This document shows positions 27,889-35,990 of a DNA stretch of 64,000 nucleotides, in pieces. The notes beneath the pieces were generated by a model that was given only the letters and a program-made list of their open reading frames with translations, did no database searches and was not told the origin of the DNA. Made by a program: the position numbers and the translations under genes. The stretch's first letter is position 1, and each line of letters opens with the position of its first letter. The stretch comes from a bacterium BMS3Bbin14 (GTDB lineage Bacteria > Desulfobacterota > Desulfobulbia > Desulfobulbales > Desulfobulbaceae): NCBI GenBank assembly GCA_002897615.1, contig BDTX01000019.1:1-64000 (forward strand), given 5' to 3'.

Positions 27889-28040
27889 GTAACCGTTCAC
27901 CAGAGGCAATAAACTACCCTCAACTCGTAACTGTAACCGTTCAGATGTGCCCCAGATTCGTTCGTTTCGCCCTCCGAGGTGTACTCCCTGTACCTGAGGA
28001 GGGCGAAACGGACAAAGATGGGGTGCAGGTGAACGGTTAC
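27889..28040. mobile_element. Family A MITE, 8-bp TSD CTATTGGT
   Basis: A 152-bp element with perfect GTAACCGTTCACC/GGTGAACGGTTAC ends, flanked by CTATTGGT at 27881-27888 and 28041-28048. By direct comparison it matches the copy at 17747-17898 at 150 of 152 positions and has the same orientation. The rest of the gap 27802-28120 holds nothing recognised. Confidence 0.93.
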
Positions 28041-28120
28041 CTATTGGTTACCCGACCGGGGATATCTAGAATGGGCCCCATATTTTCTCTAACCGCGATA
28101 AAATCTGGCCATCTCTATCC

Positions 28121-28822
28121 CTAAAAACCACCACCTAACGGAATTACAGGTTGGATGTTTTTTGCCCTGAACCCATATGACCTCCTAAAGAAAAAAGTGG
28201 TCGTCCAGGTATAATTGTTAACCGGACCCAATCCATGCATATCAACCTGAATCAAATCTTTCTCCCTTAACCTGCTGGAGATATCCGGATGCCGGTCTGA
28301 ATTGTCCAAAATAATCAACCCGTCTGGTTTAATATGCTTAATAGCCTCCTCCGCACAATTGGCTCGCAGTTTTCCATCAATAATAATTATATCATAGAGA
28401 TCTTTTGTCTTCGATATATAAGCGGGATAGCTATCCCCCTCCTCAACATGTACCAAAGTTTGATTATCTTTTTTTTCTTTTGATATAGTTTCAAACCAAT
28501 CCCTGTCGCTTTCAACACTAGTAATTTGTTTTACCCTATCTGCAAAAAACAAAGAAGAATTGCCGGACCCCCATTCAAAGACGATCCGATCAGACAAATC
28601 CAACTGTTGAATATATTCGATTGCCGGATAAGTAAACCACGGAAGAGGATCACCACTGCCGTTGACAGGCCTCCTTAAATGTCGAGAACGTGCATGCCCC
28701 CATTTTTCTTCATAAATCTGCAGATAATCAGGAATTTGTTCAGAAAAACAAACCTCTACTCCTGGTATCTTAGAAAGCATGGTGACCAGTCGTTTACCGA
28801 CAAAGCTAACAAATCGCATCAA
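28121..28822 (-). CDS. Class I SAM-dependent methyltransferase
   Basis: 233 residues. IVFEWGSGNSSLFFADRV is motif I (E-x-G-x-G-x-S), ITSVESDRDWFE supplies the acidic residue for the ribose, and DIIIIDGKLRANCAEEAI and LIILDNSDRHPD fit motifs of methyltransferase_24-like enzymes. It might methylate the glycan or a nucleotide sugar. It overlaps the start-side ABC gene by 4 bp (28819-28822), so it is translated directly after the Wzt-like ATPase. Chain-terminating methylation in ABC-exported O-antigens is a known role for such neighbours, but that is inference here. Confidence 0.8.
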   Translation of the reverse strand: MMRFVSFVGKRLVTMLSKIPGVEVCFSEQIPDYLQIYEEKWGHARSRHLRRPVNGSGDPLPWFTYPAIEYIQQLDLSDRIVFEWGSGNSSLFFADRVKQITSVESDRDWFETISKEKKDNQTLVHVEEGDSYPAYISKTKDLYDIIIIDGKLRANCAEEAIKHIKPDGLIILDNSDRHPDISSRLREKDLIQVDMHGLGPVNNYTWTTTFFFRRSYGFRAKNIQPVIPLGGGF

Positions 28823-30093
28823 AACGCCTCAATCTTATAATCAGGCAAAAAAACACCCTGGCCTCTTTCCGGCAATTTCCCCGATTTATAGTAATCTCCA
28901 TATCCAACCACAAAATTGCCAGCGTCCCTCACCCAATCCGCCACATCAGAGTTTACTCTTGCAAAAAGAGTGAATTTATATTCCCCGGGAACCAGCTGAT
29001 TCCGGTTTATGGTGACCCGTACACGGTTAACCGTTTTGTCAACTTTTATTGGTCTGTTCCCGGATATATCCGTACTAATCAAAGCAACTCTTCTGCCAAG
29101 ATAGTCATCAATACCAAAACCAATTTCCAGATAAAAATCTTCATGACGAATATTTTGAAAATCTATTTCAATAACAGACTCCTCACCACACCTAAAGTGT
29201 TTTACAATATCATCACCACTCTTCAATACATACCCTGTAAACCTAATAGAGCCGTTACCCTTCCTATCGGTCCGATCACTTAACGATATTTTCGATATTG
29301 CTAAATTACGACTCAAATAATCTTGGACAATAGCAGCGGTACTTCCTACGGCTTGCAGTTGTCCACAACTAACAATGGTTGCTTTTTCACATAATTTTTC
29401 AATGCTTACCATATTATGACTAACAAAAATAACGGTCCTTCCTGCCCTTGCGACCTCACCCATTTTGCCGATACATTTTTTCTGGAACTCGGCATCCCCA
29501 ACCGCTAACACCTCGTCGATTACTAAAATTTCCGGGTCAAGGTGGGCCGCCACCGAGAAAGCAAGCCTGACTCTCATTCCTGAAGAATATCTCTTAACCG
29601 GCGTGTCAATATATTGATCGACTCCGGAAAACTCTATTATTTCATCAAGTTTTCGCTTCACCTCAAGCTTTGTCATGCCTAATATCGCACCATTCAAATA
29701 AATATTTTCCCGGCCGGTAAGTTCCGGGTGGAACCCGGTACCCACCTCGAGCAGGCTGGCGATACGGCCTTTGACTTTAATGCATCCCCGGGTCGGAGCA
29801 GTAACCCGGGAGAGAACTTTGAGAAGCGTGGACTTCCCTGCCCCGTTCTTGCCGATTATCCCCAGAACCTCACCTTCCTTGACTTCAAGATTGATATCCC
29901 GCAGAGCCCAGAAGTGATCCCCCTCGATCTGTTTTTCCTGGCCCTTGAGCATGGGAGATATTTTAGCATTGGGATCTTCCTTGCCATGTACCCTGGCCCA
30001 CCAGGACTGCAGGTCATGAATAAGTGTCCCGTGCCCTATAACGCCGAGGCGGTATTCCTTCCAGAGGTTTTCGATTGAAATGACTGTTGTCAT
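28819..30093 (-). CDS. wzt: Polysaccharide ABC exporter ATP-binding subunit (Wzt-like)
   Basis: About 424 residues. The ABC ATPase domain has Walker A GKNGAGKST (about residue 78), signature YSSGMRVRLAFS, Walker B ILVIDEVLAVGD and VSHNM. Residues beyond about 265 form a beta-rich C-terminal domain like the carbohydrate-binding Wzt-C, which reads the chain-end modification of the substrate. With the permease at 30158 it exports an undecaprenyl-linked glycan. The frame opens at 30222, but the ATG at 30093 starts the conserved domain; the extra part lies over the permease gene end. AT-rich in its second half. Confidence 0.9.
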   Translation of the reverse strand: MTTVISIENLWKEYRLGVIGHGTLIHDLQSWWARVHGKEDPNAKISPMLKGQEKQIEGDHFWALRDINLEVKEGEVLGIIGKNGAGKSTLLKVLSRVTAPTRGCIKVKGRIASLLEVGTGFHPELTGRENIYLNGAILGMTKLEVKRKLDEIIEFSGVDQYIDTPVKRYSSGMRVRLAFSVAAHLDPEILVIDEVLAVGDAEFQKKCIGKMGEVARAGRTVIFVSHNMVSIEKLCEKATIVSCGQLQAVGSTAAIVQDYLSRNLAISKISLSDRTDRKGNGSIRFTGYVLKSGDDIVKHFRCGEESVIEIDFQNIRHEDFYLEIGFGIDDYLGRRVALISTDISGNRPIKVDKTVNRVRVTINRNQLVPGEYKFTLFARVNSDVADWVRDAGNFVVGYGDYYKSGKLPERGQGVFLPDYKIEAF

Positions 30094-30157
30094 GTTTTTT
30101 TCGTTTAAAATAAGTTTCTTGTGTCCTGGTGTCCTGTCAACGATCAACGAAGAACAA

Positions 30158-31021
30158 TTACACCGTATCCATAAAGGTCTTTTCAATGCGGCTGAAAAGG
30201 ACGATCCCGGCAAAGAGAACAACCAGGGTCACCAGCCAGCTTATGACCACATCGCTGCCTCGAATGGCGCTGGCCCCGATAAAAGCGTAGCGAAAACTCT
30301 CAACAATTGAAACCATGGGATTCAGGATATAATAAGGCCGGAGCCAGTCCGGAACCTGGCTCAACGGATAGACGACCGGCGTTGCATACATCCAGAGTTG
30401 AACGACAAAGCTCATGGCGAACCGGAGATCCTTGTACTTGGTTGTCAGGGATGAAATAAGAATGCCCGTCCCCATACCGAAAAGGGCCATCTGCAACAAC
30501 AACACCGGCAGCCCGAGGATCCAGAGATTGGGTCTGATCGGCGCCCCTTTCATCATGAAATAAAAGTAGAAAGCGAGAAAGAGCGCGAATTGAATGGCAA
30601 ACTGCAACAGGTTGACAATAACCCCGGACAGGGGCACGGTCAGCCGGGGGAAATAGACCTTGCCGAAAATAGCGGCGTTTGTGTTGAACGTATCGGAAGT
30701 CCGTCCCAGGCACGATGCGAAATAGGCCCATACCACATTGCCGGACATGTAGAATAAAAAGGGCGGGATATTATCGGTCGGGATCTTGGCGACCTTGCCG
30801 AAAATAATCGTAAAAACAATCGTTGTAAAAAGCGGCTGGATAATATACCAGAGCGGCCCCAGTATGGTCTGTTTGTAAAAGGTGACAAAATCACGCTTGA
30901 TAAACAGAGAGATAAGGTCGCGGTAGCGCCACAACTCCAGCAGATCAATATCAAACCAACCGGTTTTCGGCTTGATTACTAAATCCCATTGCTGTTCGTT
31001 TTCTGCTTTTGCTCTACTCAT
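30158..31021 (-). CDS. wzm: Polysaccharide ABC exporter permease (Wzm-like)
   Basis: About 287 residues with an ABC-2 transporter layout: a cytoplasmic N-terminus (WRYRDLISLFIKRDF, the family's coupling segment), then about six hydrophobic segments, including PLWYIIQPLFTTIVFTIIFG and LPVLLLQMALFGMGTGILIS, and the family motif LNPMVSIVESFRYAF. It forms a homodimer in the inner membrane and works with the ATPase at 28819. The frame opens with a GTG at 31066, but I prefer the ATG at 31021. Confidence 0.9.
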   Translation of the reverse strand: MSRAKAENEQQWDLVIKPKTGWFDIDLLELWRYRDLISLFIKRDFVTFYKQTILGPLWYIIQPLFTTIVFTIIFGKVAKIPTDNIPPFLFYMSGNVVWAYFASCLGRTSDTFNTNAAIFGKVYFPRLTVPLSGVIVNLLQFAIQFALFLAFYFYFMMKGAPIRPNLWILGLPVLLLQMALFGMGTGILISSLTTKYKDLRFAMSFVVQLWMYATPVVYPLSQVPDWLRPYYILNPMVSIVESFRYAFIGASAIRGSDVVISWLVTLVVLFAGIVLFSRIEKTFMDTV

Positions 31022-31062
31022 GAGTATTATATCTATTGAGTCTAAGTGGTTCTCGCCACTCG

Positions 31063-31578
31063 TCACGCTTTATTTATTTTCGAAAGAAGCCGGACCAGGG
31101 GATTGCCGAGAATGGAGTTAAGCCGTTTCTGCAGCTTCTTGGCCCGCCCCACCCGCTGCCGCAAGAATTTGAGGTCCTGGAGTTCATCAGGCTGACTTTC
31201 AACACTACCAAGAAGCTCCAAGGTGCCGTCAAGCTCGCTCCCAAACTGTTGAATTTTCTGGTGGATGACGGACAATAGTCCCTGTTGCAGGGCACTGGCA
31301 ATATTATCGGCACTGCGATAATATTTTTTTCTCTCCCCTTTTATCCAGACCCGCCGGACCAGGCCCAGCTGCTCAAGCTGACGGGCGGCGACACTGACCG
31401 ACGCCTTGCTGAGACCAAGTTCGGCCTCCAGCACATCAAGGGAACATTCACCGGGCTGGAGGTAAAGATACACCAGCACCTGGCCGACAATCCGGCCCAG
31501 GCCGAGATCCTGGGAGGTACGACCACCTGTTTCAACCAGTCGCGTCCTGGCCTGCGTTATGACATCCGCCCTGTTCAT
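31063..31578 (-). CDS. GbsR/MarR-type transcriptional regulator
   Basis: 171 residues. LGRIVGQVLVYLYLQPGECSL, then LGLSKASVSVAARQLEQLGL as the helix-turn-helix and VWIKGERKKYYR as the wing, which is the GbsR-like winged-helix pattern. The C-terminal part is helical. It is the first gene before the first ABC exporter, 41 bp upstream of the permease start, and probably regulates that operon. A family B MITE lies 77 bp upstream, in what should be its promoter region. Confidence 0.8.
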   Translation of the reverse strand: MNRADVITQARTRLVETGGRTSQDLGLGRIVGQVLVYLYLQPGECSLDVLEAELGLSKASVSVAARQLEQLGLVRRVWIKGERKKYYRSADNIASALQQGLLSVIHQKIQQFGSELDGTLELLGSVESQPDELQDLKFLRQRVGRAKKLQKRLNSILGNPLVRLLSKINKA

Positions 31579-31655
31579 TTTAAACTTTCACAAAATATTA
31601 AAAGTTGGAAAACTTAAACCACATTGCCGGAAATCATGCAACTGTTTTTCTGAAA

Positions 31656-31874
31656 CCTGAATCCGTGAGCGTTCGAGAATGGTGCAGACGCAAGGCGGCA
31701 ACGATGTCGATTATCCTAGTATGATATCAACGAGTTGCCAACGCAGTAGCTGCGCCGTTATCGGGCGCCCCGCAGGGCGGCGCGGTGAAGAGTATAAAAT
31801 TCGTTTATTTGTCAATAATGCAATAAATTCCATATATTGCCTGGAATATTACCTCAAGCCGTCACGGATTCAGG
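31656..31874. mobile_element. Family B MITE, 5-bp TSD TGAAA
   Basis: A 219-bp element with the left end CCTGAATCCGTGA and the right end TCACGGATTCAGG, a perfect 13-bp inverted repeat, flanked by TGAAA at 31651-31655 and 31875-31879. It is in the opposite orientation to the copies at 10367 and 21311. It occupies the space between the GT4 gene end (31888) and the GbsR-like gene start (31578); nothing else is seen there. Confidence 0.92.
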
Positions 31875-31887
31875 TGAAAGGTTTTTC

Positions 31888-33042
31888 TTATGGGCAGGCG
31901 AGACGGGACAGGATTTCCATGGTCTGCCGGGCCGACCGGGACCAGGTAAACGAGGCAGCCCATTGCCGGGCTCGGCGGACATGCTCCTGCCTGGCCGCGG
32001 AATCCATGTCCAGGACCTGGACGATACTCCGAACCAGGTCCTCCGGGGTCAGCCCGGCCAGGTAGATCGCGTGCGGGCCGCCGACCTCGGGAATTGAGGC
32101 CATGCGGCTGGTGACCACCGGCGTGCCGGCCATCATGGCTTCCAGGACAGGCAGGCCGAAGCCCTCGTAAGCCGACGGCAGCACAAAGCAGGCGGCGCCT
32201 CGGTACAGGTCCTTTAGTTCCGCCCGGCTCAGGCCCTGCAGGCGATGTACCCTTTCAAAAGACCCGGCGAAACGGGCCAGGCTTTCCTCCAGGGCCGCCT
32301 CTCCGCGCCTGGGGCTGCCGACCAGGACAAGGTGGTGCGGAATCCGTTCGCCGGCAAGACGCAAGGCGTCAACCAGCAGGTGGACATTTTTGTGCGGATA
32401 GGTATGGGCCACGCAGAGAAGATAAGGCTGGTGCCCAGGTTGAAAGCCGCCCGGCCCCCTCTTCCGCCCCTGCTGGTCCGGGGCGGCGAAGTCTTCAGAA
32501 ACCCCTTCGTGGACGGCGAAGACCTTGGCTGCCGGGGCAAAACCGTAGCGCAGGATTTCCTGCCGGGCGAATTCGGACACGGTAATGACCGCCCTGCAGC
32601 GGCGGCAGGCCGAACGGACCAGGAAATCCAAGGTGAGCCGCTCAAGAAAACTCAGGTCTTCGGGGTGACTTTTGTACTGCAGGTCATGGATGGTCACCGC
32701 CTGCGGACAGGCTGACAGCAATGGCGCCGTATAGCCGGGAGACCAGAGCACATCAACGCCACTGCGGAAAACGGCCGCCGGCAGCCAGAGCTGCTCCATG
32801 ATAATGCGCAGCGGCCTGTTGGCCGCCCGAAAACGAAGCTGCCGATATTCAACATTCGGGAACCGGGCATACTCCTGCCGCAAGAGGTTATGATTATCAC
32901 GGCTGGTAAAGAGCAGCAGCGCAACATCCGGGTGGGCCGAGGCCATGGCCCGGAGCGACTGCCGCAGGTAGGTCTCGGAGCCCCCCACGTCTCCGGGCAC
33001 CATGAACAGCGTGTTCACGCCGATGCGCAGCCGGCCGCTCAT
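31888..33042 (-). CDS. GT4 glycosyltransferase
   Basis: About 384 residues, GT-B fold: LFMVPGDVGGSETYLRQSL (acceptor-side glycine loop), VTIHDLQYKSHPE, LLCVAHTYPHKNVHLLVDAL at the start of the donor domain, and PSAYEGFGLPVLEAMMAGTP with the E-x7-E motif. It resembles mannosyl- or rhamnosyl-type GT4 enzymes. The longer open frame to 33165 overlaps the upstream gene; the ATG at 33042 forms an ATGA overlap with its stop (33039), so I use it. Confidence 0.88.
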   Translation of the reverse strand: MSGRLRIGVNTLFMVPGDVGGSETYLRQSLRAMASAHPDVALLLFTSRDNHNLLRQEYARFPNVEYRQLRFRAANRPLRIIMEQLWLPAAVFRSGVDVLWSPGYTAPLLSACPQAVTIHDLQYKSHPEDLSFLERLTLDFLVRSACRRCRAVITVSEFARQEILRYGFAPAAKVFAVHEGVSEDFAAPDQQGRKRGPGGFQPGHQPYLLCVAHTYPHKNVHLLVDALRLAGERIPHHLVLVGSPRRGEAALEESLARFAGSFERVHRLQGLSRAELKDLYRGAACFVLPSAYEGFGLPVLEAMMAGTPVVTSRMASIPEVGGPHAIYLAGLTPEDLVRSIVQVLDMDSAARQEHVRRARQWAASFTWSRSARQTMEILSRLACP

Positions 33043-33872
33043 GGCGTCCTGCCCCCGTCCCCGGTCCCCCCGGCCCGCAGACGCCGCAGCCCGGCCATGG
33101 CGAAATAAGCGGACACGATCCCCCACCTGACAAAATAATGAATGAGCGCCTGCGGACTGAACCAACCGGCGTCCCGGGCCGCAGCCTGGAACTCTTCCCT
33201 GAATTGCGCCCCGAAATGAAGCCCGCTGATTGAACCTTCGTGCCAGCGAAAGGCGGCCACCGGGCCGCCCGGGATACGCACGCCGCCCCCCAGCCGCCAG
33301 AGCCGGAGAATAAATTCATAATCCCAGGCCGCCTGCAGGTCTTCCCGCAACCCCCCTGCCCGCTCCAGGGCGCTGCGGCGGAAAAAGACGGCCGGCTGGG
33401 AGATGTAATTGATACACTGGTAAGTAAACCTGGACGACAGCGGGAAAAAGAACTCCTTGAAGTGGGTGATCCCCTGCCGGATCTCGGACGAGCCGGCGTC
33501 AACAATGGGGCAGGAACCAAAGCAGAAGGAGGCCGCCGGGTTCCGGGCCAGACACTCCTCCGCCCTCTGCAGGGCCAGGGGAAAGTAGCGGTCATCCCCG
33601 TTGAGCCAGGCCACGATCTCCCCGGTTGCCAGGGCCAACCCCTTGTTGATCGCGTTGGCCGGGCCGGTATCCGGCTCAATCAGCAGGCGGGAAATCTCAC
33701 CCCGGTATCGTGACAGGATTTCATGTGAATGATCACGGCTGTCACCGTCGACCACAATATATTCCAGCTCAACTCCACGGCCGCGCTGGCTGATGACGCT
33801 TTTCAGCGTCTCTTCCAGAAAGACCGCGCCGTTATAGTTGGGTGTAATAATGGAAAAACGTATGATATCCAC
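33039..33872 (-). CDS. GT2 glycosyltransferase
   Basis: 277 residues: FSIITPNYNGAVFLEETL, YIVVDGDSRDHSHEILSRY, EPDTGPANAINKGLALATG and WLNGDDRYFPLAL (DxD-type). WDYEFILRLWRLG holds the acceptor-site acidic residue. It begins 1 bp before the stop of the membrane protein gene upstream and ends in an ATGA overlap with the GT4 gene, so it belongs to a tightly packed five- or seven-gene operon with the second ABC exporter. Confidence 0.88.
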   Translation of the reverse strand: MDIIRFSIITPNYNGAVFLEETLKSVISQRGRGVELEYIVVDGDSRDHSHEILSRYRGEISRLLIEPDTGPANAINKGLALATGEIVAWLNGDDRYFPLALQRAEECLARNPAASFCFGSCPIVDAGSSEIRQGITHFKEFFFPLSSRFTYQCINYISQPAVFFRRSALERAGGLREDLQAAWDYEFILRLWRLGGGVRIPGGPVAAFRWHEGSISGLHFGAQFREEFQAAARDAGWFSPQALIHYFVRWGIVSAYFAMAGLRRLRAGGTGDGGRTP

Positions 33873-35990
33873 CTATCCAAGCGTCTTCATGTTGCGCCGG
33901 AGTTTCAGATCGAGAAACGCCAGCGGCAGGACGAAATAGAGACCGAAATAGAAAAAATAATAGTAACGCCAGTTAAAAATCCGCGGAAAGACCAGGACGA
34001 TGGCGCCGAAAAAAAGAAAGCTGCTGTACAGGGCCGTGTTGGGAAACCGCCGGAAAAGAAGCATGAACAGGGGAATGAGCGGCAGCATATAAAGCGGGTC
34101 CCAGACCAGGTAATACCAGGGCTTCTCGTAGGTTTTCCAATAGAGACGCATGGCGGCCTTCCGCAGGCGGGGAAACGGCGCTTCCTGTTTGACATAGGGA
34201 TAGACGTCGTTGAAGCCGACACTCCGTAAAAAACCATAGGCGAAACGATCGTGGAGGTAATAATGCCAGCGGTCCGAGACCGTGCCTTTCTTGTTCATAT
34301 CAAAGATGTCAAAATATTCCCCGGCCGTCCGCACGAGTTGCCGGTCTAAAGGCGTTCTGGTGATCTCCTGCAGATAACCGAGCGAATTATGATAGATGAA
34401 CTGCGATCGCAGCATCCGGCCCGGCCGGTGCATGGTCAGCAGCAGACCGCCCGCGGCCAGGGTGCAAACGACAATGAAGGCCAAAACCTTCTTCAGGCTG
34501 ACAAGCCTCAGGGCCATAATATAAACGGGAATGACGGCGAGGTAAACGATACCGTTATAGCGAAACATGACCGGGGCGAGGTAGAGAAGGAACAGGGCCG
34601 CCCTGGCCGGCCAGGAAAGATGGAGTTGCCCGGCCCGGCGCTGATTGTACAGGTAGACCAGGGCAAGGCCCCAGAACACCACCAGCAGGGCGAACGGGAT
34701 ATCCTTCCACAGGATCACATTGTACAGGCCGACAGGGATGGAGCAGACAACGAGCAGGTAACAGGGAACCAGCAGCACCAGCGATACGCCCCGGCGCCGG
34801 AGGGCGAAAAAAAAGGCGGCGACCAACCAGGAAACGAGCAGGATCTGGGCAATCGGCACCACTGCGACATTGTTCCAGATATGCATGAGGTACATGTAAA
34901 AGACAAAATTCAGCACCGGGTGACCGTTGGTGAAAACCCCGGGCAGCATGGCCGCCCGCCAGATCTTGAGGGAATCGACCGACATGACCCCGGGCCAGAA
35001 AGCAGCCAGCCAGACGGAATAAACGGCAACGGCGCCCAGGAAAAACAACCAGAACAGGGGGCGCCCCGACGCCGTAAATACCCCGGCCAGGCCGCCGCTT
35101 CGTTGCCAGAACTGAAAACAGGCAATCAGCATCCAGGTCGTCAAGGCCGCGAAGCCCACCTCCAGCAGGAACTGCGAAGGATCGAGGTAACGCTTCAGGT
35201 CTTTATTCATATCCGTAAATGACACCCGGGACAGGGGCTCATTCCGGTTAACCTTAAACGACTTTACCCCGCGCGCGCTTTTCAGGGTGACCGAGGAGAG
35301 AAAAACCGGCCGGCCGGCGCTGCGGTTCACAATAACCAGCCGCTTTACGGCATAGCGGGGCATATCCATGGCCACGGTAAAGCGGCCTCCGGGGTCCAGA
35401 ACCCAGTAATCGAAGCTGCGGGTCTCGGTTATGGTACCGGCGGCGTAGAGATCATGTATCGTTGTGACCCCATCCACCGTAATTGCCACCTTGCCGAAAT
35501 AATAACTGGTGGTCAGCTCAAGCCGAATATGTTTCCTGGCCCGGGCAGTGAACTGAATACTCTCTCCCTTTTTCGTCAGGTGAAAACCCATCCTGTCCCG
35601 CAGGATCGTCTGCCGTCTTATTTTTGCCAGGTCAAACTTGCGGCCGTCAAGATAGACCGCGCGGATCTCGACGGCCGTACTCAGCGAGCCGGGATCTTTT
35701 TCGCCCAGGGCGCGAATGGTTATCCGGTGCATCCCGGTCTCATCGGCTGCCACCGTATTGAGGGGAAAGCGTTCCGACTCGTAGGAGTTAAAACCGCTGC
35801 CGGAATCCCACCTGACCTCCAGGTCGGCCTGCATGGCCGGCGCCGTTCCCTGGATGGTCAACCGGGCCGGGGCGTACCAGCCCGTACCGAAGACAAAATA
35901 AAGGAGCAGGGAGACAAAAAGGGCGATGACGGCAAAAATACGGGAGACCATGGTTGAACCTGAACCCGAATCGGTTACGTTATTTTTCAT
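33873..35990 (-). CDS. Large membrane protein, GT-C-like glycosyltransferase candidate
   Basis: About 705 residues: an N-terminal transmembrane segment (VIALFVSLLLYFVFG), a beta-rich extracytoplasmic domain (about 40-290), then about ten hydrophobic segments from about 300. The loop FWPGVMSVDSLKIWRAAM with an acidic residue after a membrane segment recalls GT-C enzymes that use polyprenyl-phosphate sugars. It resembles DUF6020-type proteins. The frame is open to 36104; I chose the ATG at 35990, but the one at 35951, preceded by TTCAGG, is also possible. It could decorate the glycan on the periplasmic side. Confidence 0.65.
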   Translation of the reverse strand: MKNNVTDSGSGSTMVSRIFAVIALFVSLLLYFVFGTGWYAPARLTIQGTAPAMQADLEVRWDSGSGFNSYESERFPLNTVAADETGMHRITIRALGEKDPGSLSTAVEIRAVYLDGRKFDLAKIRRQTILRDRMGFHLTKKGESIQFTARARKHIRLELTTSYYFGKVAITVDGVTTIHDLYAAGTITETRSFDYWVLDPGGRFTVAMDMPRYAVKRLVIVNRSAGRPVFLSSVTLKSARGVKSFKVNRNEPLSRVSFTDMNKDLKRYLDPSQFLLEVGFAALTTWMLIACFQFWQRSGGLAGVFTASGRPLFWLFFLGAVAVYSVWLAAFWPGVMSVDSLKIWRAAMLPGVFTNGHPVLNFVFYMYLMHIWNNVAVVPIAQILLVSWLVAAFFFALRRRGVSLVLLVPCYLLVVCSIPVGLYNVILWKDIPFALLVVFWGLALVYLYNQRRAGQLHLSWPARAALFLLYLAPVMFRYNGIVYLAVIPVYIMALRLVSLKKVLAFIVVCTLAAGGLLLTMHRPGRMLRSQFIYHNSLGYLQEITRTPLDRQLVRTAGEYFDIFDMNKKGTVSDRWHYYLHDRFAYGFLRSVGFNDVYPYVKQEAPFPRLRKAAMRLYWKTYEKPWYYLVWDPLYMLPLIPLFMLLFRRFPNTALYSSFLFFGAIVLVFPRIFNWRYYYFFYFGLYFVLPLAFLDLKLRRNMKTLG

